Made by a program: the position numbers and the translations under genes | The notes under the pieces: generated by a model | What the model was told of the DNA's origin: nothing | Databases searched by the model: none | The model's input: only the letters and a program-made list of their open reading frames with translations | Shown: positions 1 to 5,242 of the stretch, piece after piece | Numbering within the stretch: the stretch's first letter is position 1 | Layout: the number at the start of each line of letters is the position of its first letter | Assembly (NCBI GenBank): GCA_041477815.1 | Contig: JBGOUV010000433.1 | Location: forward strand, 1 to 5,501 | Length of the DNA: 5,501 bases | Source of the DNA: JBGOUV01 sp041477815 | Lineage (GTDB): Bacteria > Acidobacteriota > Terriglobia > Bryobacterales > JACQDG01 | Direction: 5' to 3'

Positions 1-79
1 CTGGCGGCATTGCTGGCAACCTGGGGCCCCGGCGCGCCGCGCAGCCAGGCTCAACCCGCTGGAGGCCCTAAGATACTAA
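1..79 (+). pseudogene. C-terminal end of a MacB/FtsX-like ABC transporter permease, apparently frameshifted
   Basis: Only the end of the gene is in the window. Frame 1 (1-30) reads LAALLATWGP, a hydrophobic stretch like a last membrane helix. Frame 2 then reads PARRAARLNPLEALRY and stops at TAA 77-79. This matches the usual ending of MacB/FtsX-type permeases, including the acidobacterial orphan permeases (ARRAAR, then a D/N-P pair, then ALRY/ALRYE). The two halves join only if one base is removed from the GGGGCCCC run at 23-30. Either the gene is frameshifted or the run is miscalled. Without the correction, frame 1 continues to a TGA at 214-216 as low-complexity, Arg/Gly/Pro-rich sequence that looks non-coding, so an automatic call ending at 216 should be distrusted. 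The family assignment rests on about 25 residues. Such permeases act in the inner membrane, exporting substrates or transducing force to the periplasm. Confidence 0.55.
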
Positions 80-85
80 GGTACG

Positions 86-103
86 GCGGGCGCCCACGCC
101 CGC
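86..103 (+). repeat. GC hairpin, first of two in tandem
   Basis: A perfect 7-bp inverted repeat, GCGGGCG (86-92) and CGCCCGC (97-103), closes a CCCA loop. It lies 6 nt after the permease stop codon and directly abuts the next hairpin at 104. It has no T-run of its own, so it could stabilise the mRNA 3' end or be part of a compound terminator. Confidence 0.5.
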
Positions 104-127
104 AGCCCGACCCCCAGGTCGGGCTTT
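104..127 (+). terminator. Rho-independent-like terminator after the permease gene
   Basis: A perfect 8-bp stem, AGCCCGAC (104-111) with GTCGGGCT (118-125), encloses the 6-nt loop CCCCAG. Only three T residues (125-127) follow, so the U-tract is weak. It lies about 25 nt after the permease stop and about 130 nt before the aminotransferase start, where a terminator separating the two transcripts would be expected. With so short a T-tract, it could instead only protect the mRNA 3' end. Confidence 0.5.
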
Positions 128-246
128 GGCGCGGTACAGGAGCCGGAATATTTGGCGTTTTTGGCAGGCGCCGGCGAGCCGCGAACCGACTCTCCCTGTG
201 GACCGCAGCAGGGTGAAACTGCGAAGATGTAACTTATCTTTTTCCC

Positions 247-254
247 AGGAGAGG
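247..254 (+). promoter_or_regulatory. Ribosome binding site of the aminotransferase gene
   Basis: AGGAGAGG lies just upstream of the ATG at 257; its AGGAG core leaves a 5-nt spacing. It is the clearest Shine-Dalgarno in the window and fixes the aminotransferase start. No convincing -35/-10 pair was found in the 126-246 stretch upstream. Confidence 0.8.
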
Positions 255-256
255 AA

Positions 257-1459
257 ATGGCTACTGCCGCGCCCAGCATCCCGGAACTCGAGCAACAGTA
301 CGTCCTTCAGACCTACGCCCGCTACCCCTTGATGATTACCTCGGGCAAAGGCGTCGCCGTCTACGACGACCAGCGCCGCCGCTACGTCGACTTCCTGTCG
401 GGCATCGGCGTCAACGCCCTGGGTCACGCCCACCCGCGCATCGTCAAGGCCGTGCGCGAGCAGGTGGGGAAGCTGGTGCACTGCTCCAACCTCTACTACA
501 ACGAGTACCAGGGACCGCTGGCGGCGAAGCTGGCCGAGATCAGCGGCATGCAACGGACTTTCTTCTGCAATTCCGGCGCTGAGTCCATGGAAGGGGCGCT
601 CAAGATCGCCCGCGCCTGGGGCTCGCAGCACGGGCCCGACAAGTACGAGATCGTGGCGCTCGATAACTCCTTTCACGGCCGGACCTTCGGCGCCCTCTCG
701 ATCACCGGCCAGCCCAAGTACCGCAAGGACTTCGAGCCGCTGCTTCCCGGCGCCCGGTTCATCGAGCTGAACAACCTGGAGCAGCTCGAGCAGGCCGTCT
801 CGGACCGCACCTGCGCCATCGTACTCGAGCCCATCCTCGGCGAGGGCGGCATTTTCGCCTTGTCCCGCGCCTTTGTCGAGCGAGCCGCCGAGCTGGCCCA
901 GCGCCATAACGCCCTGCTGCTGTTCGACGAGATCCAGAGCGGGGTGGGACGCACCGGCGCCTACTTCGCCTTCCAGCTCTGGCATCAGGAAGGCTCGAAG
1001 ATCCAGCCGGACGTACTGTGTACGGCGAAGCCCTTGGGTTGCGGCTTCCCGCTGGGCGTGATCCTGACCAACGAGCGCGCCGCCTCGGTCCTCGGGTCCG
1101 GGATGCACGGATCGACCTTCGGCGGCGGGGCGCTGGTCTGCCGGGTGGCCCTGGAGGTCCTCGCCGTGCTGCCCGACCTGCTCCCGGCCATCCGCGAGAA
1201 CGGCCGCTTCTTCCGCCGCCGGCTGCAGGCCCTGGTCGAGAAGTACGACTTCGTCACCGAGGTCCGGGGAGAAGGGCTGATGGTGGGCCTACAGTTGACC
1301 GTCCCGGGGAAGCCCTTTGTACTCCAGGCTATGGAAAAGGGGTTCCTGATCAACGCCACCCACGACACGGTGCTGCGCTTCCTGCCCCCCTTCATCATTG
1401 AGCAGAAGGATATCATCCGGCTGACCGACTGCCTGGACAAGCTGTTTGCCCAGGCCTGA
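257..1459 (+). CDS. argD: Acetylornithine aminotransferase-type class III PLP aminotransferase
   Basis: A complete 400-residue protein, the usual length for ArgD. It is expected to transfer the delta-amino group of N-acetylornithine to 2-oxoglutarate in cytosolic arginine biosynthesis. Class III (subgroup II) landmarks appear in order. FLSGIGVNALGHAHP is near residues 46-60. NSGAE (105-109) binds the PLP phosphate. FHGRT is at 139-143. LLFDEIQSGVGRTG (221-234) carries Asp224 for the pyridine nitrogen. Lys258, in TAKPLG, is the Schiff-base lysine. HGSTFGG is at 284-290. Arg374, in LRFLPP, fits the substrate carboxylate-binding arginine. The start is set by AGGAGAGG. The gene appears to be transcribed alone, with no other arg genes in view. 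Ornithine, succinylornithine or 4-aminobutyrate aminotransferase are alternatives, since specificity within this family cannot be fixed from motifs. The GGGAL after HGSTF replaces the more common GGNPL. Confidence 0.85.
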   Translation: MATAAPSIPELEQQYVLQTYARYPLMITSGKGVAVYDDQRRRYVDFLSGIGVNALGHAHPRIVKAVREQVGKLVHCSNLYYNEYQGPLAAKLAEISGMQRTFFCNSGAESMEGALKIARAWGSQHGPDKYEIVALDNSFHGRTFGALSITGQPKYRKDFEPLLPGARFIELNNLEQLEQAVSDRTCAIVLEPILGEGGIFALSRAFVERAAELAQRHNALLLFDEIQSGVGRTGAYFAFQLWHQEGSKIQPDVLCTAKPLGCGFPLGVILTNERAASVLGSGMHGSTFGGGALVCRVALEVLAVLPDLLPAIRENGRFFRRRLQALVEKYDFVTEVRGEGLMVGLQLTVPGKPFVLQAMEKGFLINATHDTVLRFLPPFIIEQKDIIRLTDCLDKLFAQA

Positions 1460-1529
1460 ACCAGCCCTAAGGCAGGGAAGTCACCTTCAACCGCGGTATT
1501 CCGCGCCAGCCAGCGCGATCCGCACGACG

Positions 1530-1541
1530 CCGGCGGGCCGG
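1530..1541. repeat. Small GC palindrome upstream of the toxin-antitoxin promoter
   Basis: CCGGC (1530-1534) and GCCGG (1537-1541) form a perfect inverted repeat around GG. It lies 14 nt before the -10-like element, roughly over the -35 region. VapB-type ribbon-helix-helix antitoxins commonly autorepress by binding such dyads, so it is a candidate operator. Short GC palindromes are frequent by chance in DNA this GC-rich, so support is weak. Confidence 0.3.
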
Positions 1542-1551
1542 ATGGCGTTCG

Positions 1552-1560
1552 TGTTACACT
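1552..1560 (+). promoter_or_regulatory. Extended -10 promoter candidate for the vapBC-like operon
   Basis: TG-T-TACACT (1552-1560) matches an extended -10 element: TG, one spacer base, then TACACT with four of six consensus positions. No -35 box is recognisable, as is usual for extended -10 promoters. Transcription would start near 1567, where the first possible antitoxin start codon (GTG) lies. Confidence 0.4.
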
Positions 1561-1566
1561 GACTTC

Positions 1567-1803
1567 GTGCTGAAGAACATGACCATCACGGTCAGCGAAG
1601 AGGTCGCTCGGTGGGCGCGGAAGAAGGCGGCCGAGGAGAACACGTCGGTGTCGCGGCTGGTGGGCCAGATGCTGGAAAACCAGATGCACAGGAGTGACAG
1701 TTACTGGAGCGCCTACCGGCAGTGGAAGAAGATCAAGAGCATCCCGGGAATCGACGCGGCGAACCGGCTGAGCCGCGAAGAAGCGCATGAACGGCGCCGA
1801 TAG
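1567..1803 (+). CDS. VapB-like ribbon-helix-helix antitoxin
   Basis: A small basic protein of 78 residues from the GTG at 1567, or 74 from the in-frame ATG at 1579. The N-terminal part has the ribbon-helix-helix pattern: a short beta strand (MTITVSEEV, residues 5-13), a helix (ARWARKKAAEEN), a turn, then a second helix starting SVSRLVGQMLENQ. This fold dimerises and binds operator DNA. The C-terminal half (about 46-78), rich in Trp, Lys and Arg, is the likely toxin-binding segment. The last 17 nt overlap the downstream PIN-domain gene, the classic antitoxin-first arrangement. No Shine-Dalgarno precedes either start, and the GTG coincides with the predicted transcription start, so translation may be leaderless. 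The role as antitoxin is inferred from fold and context; the exact subfamily is not recognised. Confidence 0.75.
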   Translation: MLKNMTITVSEEVARWARKKAAEENTSVSRLVGQMLENQMHRSDSYWSAYRQWKKIKSIPGIDAANRLSREEAHERRR

Positions 1804-2245
1804 GTTCTTTGTCGACACCAACGTGCTGCTGTACTCGGTGGATGCGTCCGCCCCCCAGAAGCAAGAGGCGGCGCGCCAGTGGCTGGACACCCTCTGGCAA
1901 CGCGGGGCCGGCCGGCTGAGCTGGCAGGTAGTGAATGAGTTCAGCGCCAACGCGGAGCGGAAGATCGGCAGGGGCCGTACGGCGGCACGGGCCACGGCGC
2001 GGGTATGGGCGGAGTGGAAACCTGTGGACCACAGCCTGGCTCTGCTGGAGCGGGCCTGGCACTGGATGGACGAGGCCCAGGTCGCCTACTGGGACGGCCT
2101 GATCGTGGCGGCGGCAGAGCGGGCCGGCTGCCGGTGGCTGCTGAGCGCGGACTTCCAGGCCGGGCAGCGGTTCGGGGCGGTGACCGTGGTGAATCCGTTC
2201 GTGCAGAAACCAGAGGATTTCCAAGGCCTCGGAAGACGGCGGTAG
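1787..2245 (+). CDS. PIN-domain ribonuclease toxin, VapC-like
   Basis: A 152-residue single PIN domain, slightly longer than a typical VapC. The Mg2+-binding acidic residues are all in place: Asp10 in FFVDTNVLLYS, Glu51 in VVNEFSANA, Asp103 in AYWDGLIVAAA and Asp122 in LLSADFQAG. These support an active site-specific endoribonuclease, probably against tRNA or rRNA as known for VapC proteins. The domain ends with VTVVNPF (132-138), normal for the family, plus a 14-residue charged tail. The ATG at 1787 lies inside the antitoxin gene (17-nt overlap) with only a weak GAAGAAG upstream, so translation is probably coupled to the antitoxin. The stop codon faces the convergent oxidoreductase gene across 14 nt, with no terminator visible between them. 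The target RNA is unknown. Confidence 0.85.
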   Translation: MNGADRFFVDTNVLLYSVDASAPQKQEAARQWLDTLWQRGAGRLSWQVVNEFSANAERKIGRGRTAARATARVWAEWKPVDHSLALLERAWHWMDEAQVAYWDGLIVAAAERAGCRWLLSADFQAGQRFGAVTVVNPFVQKPEDFQGLGRRR

Positions 2246-2259
2246 CCGGCGCCTTGCGG

Positions 2260-3429
2260 TCAGAACTCCACCCGCCGGAGGGAGGCGTTCCACCTCACCC
2301 GGCGCTGCTCGCGCAGGGAGATATTGGCCATCTGGGTGACGAGAACGGCCTGGAAGCCGTTCTCGACCGTGCCGGTGGGGGTGCGGCGGGTGCGGACGCA
2401 GTCAAGGAAGTTGGCTACGTGGGCTTCGGCGGCGTAAGAGAAGCCACGGGAGGTGAAGGTAGCGGCGGGCTGGTCCTCGGCGCCTTGGGAGTATAGGGCG
2501 AGGCGCTCGCGGCCGATGTCGAGGCGGGCGCGGTCGCCGTCCAGGGAGTTGATCTGGTCATTGGTCAGCTTGTAGCGCATGGCGGCATAGTTGATGGTGA
2601 AGAGGGCGAGGAAGTCCTCGGGATACTCGGCGGTGACGACGACGCGCTCGGGGGTGTCGAAGCCGGGTTTGAGGATGCGGCCGGCCGAAGCGTTGACGGC
2701 GAGGGGGTAGCCGGCGCCCATGAGCATGTGGAATCCGTCGAAGACGTGGGCGCCCTGGTCGGCCATGATGCCGCCGGAATAGTCGGCGAAGCTGCGCCAC
2801 TGGAGGAAACGCTGGGGGTCGAGAGGGCGACGGGGGGCGGGGCCCTGCCACTGTTCCCAGTCGAGGGGGCCTTCGAGACGGCGGGAGGAGGGGGCGAGGT
2901 TGTTGTTGAGCCACCAGGAACGGATCAGGCCGACGCGGCCGAGCCGGCCGGAGGCCACGATTTCGCGTCCTTTGAGGAAGAGGTCGTAGGAGCGACGCTG
3001 CATACCTACTTGGACGATACTCTTGGAGCGGCGGGCGGCCTCCACCAGCTCGACGCCTTGCTGGGGGGTCTGGCACAGCGGCTTTTCGACGTAGACGTCC
3101 TTGCCGGCGGCGAGGGCGTCGAGGAGCATGCGGTGGTGCCAGTGCTCGGGGGTGGCGATGATGACGGCGGGGATGTCCCGGTTGTCGAGCACGGCTTGGT
3201 AGTTACGATAGGCGCGGGCGCCGCCGGATTCCGAGAGGCCGGCTTCCAGGTTGGGCTCATAGACGTCGCAGACGCCGGCGATGCGGACCTGGGGGTCCTG
3301 GCGGAAGACCTTCAGCAGGTAGCGGCCGCGGCCGCCAGCCCCGACCAGACCTACGGGGAGAGGATCGGACGGACGGGCCAGGGGCGAGCTGGCGGTGGCC
3401 AGGAGGAAGGTGCGGCGGGTGGCGGGCAT
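2260..3429 (-). CDS. Gfo/Idh/MocA family oxidoreductase with twin-arginine N-terminus
   Basis: A 389-residue NAD(P)-dependent oxidoreductase. It begins MPATRRTFLLATASSPLA, a twin-arginine motif (R5-R6) plus a short hydrophobic stretch, suggesting Tat export, though the signal is brief. The Rossmann fold starts at VGLVGAGGRGR (about 26-36), a glycine-rich dinucleotide loop. IIATPEHWHH (90-99) and EKP (115-117) are family signatures; Lys116 is the usual catalytic lysine. GGIMADQGAHVFD (219-231) holds the conserved Asp/His of the C-terminal substrate domain. The start at 3429 was chosen because it follows a GAAGGA ribosome binding site and coincides with the signal motif. The open frame continues upstream to 3948, but that part lies over the methyltransferase gene and is Arg/Pro-rich shadow sequence. 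Family members act on sugars, sugar derivatives or biliverdin; the substrate here is unknown. It is last in the three-gene operon, 50 nt after the methyltransferase stop. Confidence 0.9.
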   Translation of the reverse strand: MPATRRTFLLATASSPLARPSDPLPVGLVGAGGRGRYLLKVFRQDPQVRIAGVCDVYEPNLEAGLSESGGARAYRNYQAVLDNRDIPAVIIATPEHWHHRMLLDALAAGKDVYVEKPLCQTPQQGVELVEAARRSKSIVQVGMQRRSYDLFLKGREIVASGRLGRVGLIRSWWLNNNLAPSSRRLEGPLDWEQWQGPAPRRPLDPQRFLQWRSFADYSGGIMADQGAHVFDGFHMLMGAGYPLAVNASAGRILKPGFDTPERVVVTAEYPEDFLALFTINYAAMRYKLTNDQINSLDGDRARLDIGRERLALYSQGAEDQPAATFTSRGFSYAAEAHVANFLDCVRTRRTPTGTVENGFQAVLVTQMANISLREQRRVRWNASLRRVEF

Positions 3430-3435
3430 GGAAGG

Positions 3436-3441
3436 TCCTTC
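3436..3441 (-). promoter_or_regulatory. Ribosome binding site of the Gfo/Idh gene
   Basis: Read on the - strand, GAAGGA lies 6 nt before the ATG at 3429. It supports that start over any codon in the long upstream extension of the frame. It is the left half of an 11-nt palindrome, GAAGG-A-CCTTC (3431-3441). Confidence 0.65.
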
Positions 3442-3447
3442 GGGGGT

Positions 3448-3453
3448 ATTGTA
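3448..3453 (-). promoter_or_regulatory. Possible internal -10 element before the Gfo/Idh gene
   Basis: In the 50-nt gap between the methyltransferase and oxidoreductase genes, the - strand reads TACAAT, five of six -10 consensus bases. It would give a leader of about 12 nt that keeps the GAAGGA site. No -35 box is seen at the right distance, so this is only a candidate for separate expression of the last gene. Confidence 0.25.
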
Positions 3454-3479
3454 ACGTTCGGGACGGACCGGAGGTGGTC

Positions 3480-4193
3480 CTACTTCCAGGCGTGGAAGAC
3501 GGCGCGCTTGATAGCTCTCGGACCGAACAGGCTCAGGCCACGCCACCAAAGCAGCCGCCCTGGGGACGGCCACACGCGCTCGACGCGGTGGAAGCCGGCG
3601 GCTTGGAGCATGGCCATTACGGCGGCGGGCGTAGGGCCGAACCAGTTGGAGTCGTCCTGGTTGAGCTCGGCGGCGGGATAGAAGGCCAGGGCCGGGCCGG
3701 GAACGTAGAGGAGGTCGATCACTGTTTCCACGATCAGGAGCCGGCCGGTGACCGCGGCGACGCGGTCCAGGGCCAGCATAGGGTGGCGCATATGGTAGAG
3801 CACGCCTAGGAATAGGACGATGTCGAAAGTGCCTACGCGGTCGGGGTGGAGGTCGAGCACGTCGATCTCCAGATCCTCCACCCGGGAGTTCAGAGCGCGC
3901 CGGGCGAGGTCGAAGCCGTCTTTGGAGCCCCAGCTCTGGCGCTGCCAAGTGTAGGAGTCGGTGGCCAGTACTCGCGCCGCGCCGCGGCGCTCGGCCTCGA
4001 AGGAGTAGAAGCCGTCCCAGCAGCCTACATCTAAGACCGTTTGGCCGGTGAGGTCGGGGGGAAGGTGAAGTCGGGCCAGGAGCTCGGGGGTGTTCCAGGC
4101 GCCGGGGGTGATGATGCCTTGGCCGAGGTCGATGCGGTGGGCCCAGTGGATGGCGCTCACGGCGCGCTGGAGGTCGGTGGGGTCCATGGGCAT
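3480..4193 (-). CDS. CmoB-like (DUF1698-type) class I SAM-dependent methyltransferase
   Basis: A 237-residue protein. VLDVGCWDGFYSFEAERRGA (53-72) is the SAM-binding motif I, followed by the acidic residue Asp79 (ATDS) at the end of strand 2. FLGVLYHMRHPMLAL (128-142) and the NWFGPT segment (183-188) resemble the CmoB/DUF1698 family, as does IDLGQGIITPG (21-31). E. coli CmoB, which modifies wobble uridine in tRNA, is about 320 residues; this protein is clearly shorter and lacks most of the N-terminal region, so tRNA modification should not be assumed. The ATG at 4193 overlaps the upstream TGA as TGATG, which fixes the start; a second ATG at 4187 is possible. There is no Shine-Dalgarno (the mRNA reads CCTCCT there), so translation probably depends on ribosomes finishing the dehydrogenase gene. 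It may methylate a small molecule handled by the flanking oxidoreductases, which is inference. Confidence 0.8.
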   Translation of the reverse strand: MPMDPTDLQRAVSAIHWAHRIDLGQGIITPGAWNTPELLARLHLPPDLTGQTVLDVGCWDGFYSFEAERRGAARVLATDSYTWQRQSWGSKDGFDLARRALNSRVEDLEIDVLDLHPDRVGTFDIVLFLGVLYHMRHPMLALDRVAAVTGRLLIVETVIDLLYVPGPALAFYPAAELNQDDSNWFGPTPAAVMAMLQAAGFHRVERVWPSPGRLLWWRGLSLFGPRAIKRAVFHAWK

Positions 4194-5239
4194 CAGGAGG
4201 ACAAGCCGAGGCTGCTCGCGATAGCTTGGAGCTTTCGCCAGGTGTCGTCTTCGATGGGGATGCCGGTTTGCAGGCGCCGGAGGCGGGTCTCGTGCTCGGG
4301 CTGGCCGGGAATCTGGATGCGGTCGTGGCCGGGGGCCAGGGGCGAGCTGCGAACGTAGTCGACCAGGGCGGCGACCTCTTGCGGAAGGCGGTCGGCGGCT
4401 CCGAAGACGGCGGGGTTGATGACCTGCAGGAAGACGCCGTTGCCCCGAAGCGGCGGGGGGTCCTGGCGGCTGCAACCGGCGCCGCCGAGGGCGCCGGAGA
4501 GGATGTCGATCATGAAGGCGAGGGCGAATCCCTTGTAGCCGGAGGCGCCGCCCAGGGGGGTGAGGGAGCCCGCCGGGGGCCCGTAGAAGTCGGCGGGATC
4601 GGTGGAGGGGAGGCCTTGCGGGTCGAGGATCCATCCTTCCGGGAGTTTTTCGCCCCGGGCGCGCTTCACCCGCACCTTACCTTCGGCTACGACCGACGTG
4701 GTCATGTCCAGGACGATGGGGAAGTCGCGGCCGCCGGGGACGGCGATAGCCAGGGGGCTGGGAGAAAGGCGGCGGGCAATGCCGCCAAAGGGGGACAGCA
4801 CCTGCCCGCTGCCGTGGTTGTTGGTCGTGACAATACCAATCATGTCGCGGGTGAGGGACTGGGCGGCGTACTCGCCGAGGCGTCCGATGTGGCCGCTCTG
4901 GTAAAGCTGGACCACGGCCACGCCGCCGGACCAGGCTTTGACGATGGCGGCGTCCATGGCCTGGCGGGCGGCCACTTGGCCGAACTGCCAGCCGCCGTCG
5001 ATGACCGCGGTGTTGGCGGTCTCGCGGACGACGCGGGGCTCGGCGCGGGGGTTGATGCGGGCGTCGCCGAGCATTTCGATGTACTGCTCCACGCGGATGA
5101 CGCCGTGGGAGTCGTGGCCCGCGAGGTTGGAGTCGACCAGGGATTCGGCGACCCGGTGGGCGACCTCGGGGGGCGCTCCGGCGGCGAGAAAGATGCGGCG
5201 GCACCAGACGGTAAGTTCTTCGGCGTGTAGAATGGGCAT
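4193..5239 (-). CDS. Ldh2 family oxidoreductase (malate/L-lactate dehydrogenase type)
   Basis: A complete 348-residue member of the Ldh2 fold, which is unrelated to classical Rossmann lactate/malate dehydrogenases and reversibly oxidises 2-hydroxyacids with NAD(P). LAGHDSHGVIR (39-49) carries the catalytic His45 and Arg49. SGHIG (115-119) contributes His117. LDMTTSVVAEGKV (177-189) and GGASGYKGFALA (230-241) are conserved cofactor/active-site segments, and PGQPE (311-315) replaces the common PGEPE. Known relatives include malate, L-lactate, ureidoglycolate and sulfolactate dehydrogenases and diketogulonate reductase; which applies cannot be decided. It is the first gene of the - strand operon and shares one base with the methyltransferase gene (TGATG). 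Its ATG is 3 nt from the divergent ATG of the DNA-repair-like gene, within a 27-bp inverted repeat. Only a weak AGG precedes the start. Confidence 0.9.
   Translation of the reverse strand: MPILHAEELTVWCRRIFLAAGAPPEVAHRVAESLVDSNLAGHDSHGVIRVEQYIEMLGDARINPRAEPRVVRETANTAVIDGGWQFGQVAARQAMDAAIVKAWSGGVAVVQLYQSGHIGRLGEYAAQSLTRDMIGIVTTNNHGSGQVLSPFGGIARRLSPSPLAIAVPGGRDFPIVLDMTTSVVAEGKVRVKRARGEKLPEGWILDPQGLPSTDPADFYGPPAGSLTPLGGASGYKGFALAFMIDILSGALGGAGCSRQDPPPLRGNGVFLQVINPAVFGAADRLPQEVAALVDYVRSSPLAPGHDRIQIPGQPEHETRLRRLQTGIPIEDDTWRKLQAIASSLGLSS
5228..5233 (+). promoter_or_regulatory. -10-like hexamer for the DNA-repair-like gene
   Basis: TAGAAT matches five of six -10 positions and lies inside the first codons of the divergent dehydrogenase gene. 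CAGACG, 17 bp upstream (5205-5210), is a poor -35 with three of six matches. Transcription would begin about 3 nt before the ATG at 5243. Confidence 0.3.
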
Positions 5240-5242
5240 GAA

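Noticed and set aside
80..216. Frame-1 coding extension beyond the permease end
   Set aside because: The translation loses all family similarity after about codon 10 and becomes Arg/Gly/Pro-rich across two hairpins. A frameshift with the true stop at 77-79 explains it better.
68..1108. Long - strand open frame (346 codons) opposite the aminotransferase gene
   Set aside because: It is antisense to a gene with full catalytic motifs. Its translation shows no recognisable domain, and such frames are common opposite GC-rich genes with G/C at third positions.
1492..1505. CGCGG-TATT-CCGCG hairpin after the aminotransferase gene as a terminator
   Set aside because: The stem is only 5 bp and no T-run follows, so a chance occurrence in GC-rich DNA is as likely.
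2728..3681. Long + strand open frame (317 codons) opposite the Gfo/Idh and methyltransferase genes
   Set aside because: It crosses the boundary between two genuine - strand genes, has low-complexity composition and has no ribosome binding site.
3430..3948. N-terminal extension of the Gfo/Idh frame (173 extra codons)
   Set aside because: The extension is Arg/Pro-rich, lies over the methyltransferase coding region in another frame, and a good ribosome binding site and Tat motif mark the start at 3429.
4194..4634. Upstream extension of the methyltransferase frame
   Set aside because: It overlaps the end of the Ldh2 gene, is Arg/Pro/His-rich with no domain, and the TGATG junction gives a natural start at 4193.
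4226..5230. Long + strand open frame (334 codons) opposite the Ldh2 gene
   Set aside because: It is a Gly/Ala/Val/Asp-rich mirror of the Ldh2 codons with no domain. The - strand frame has all family motifs and operon logic.
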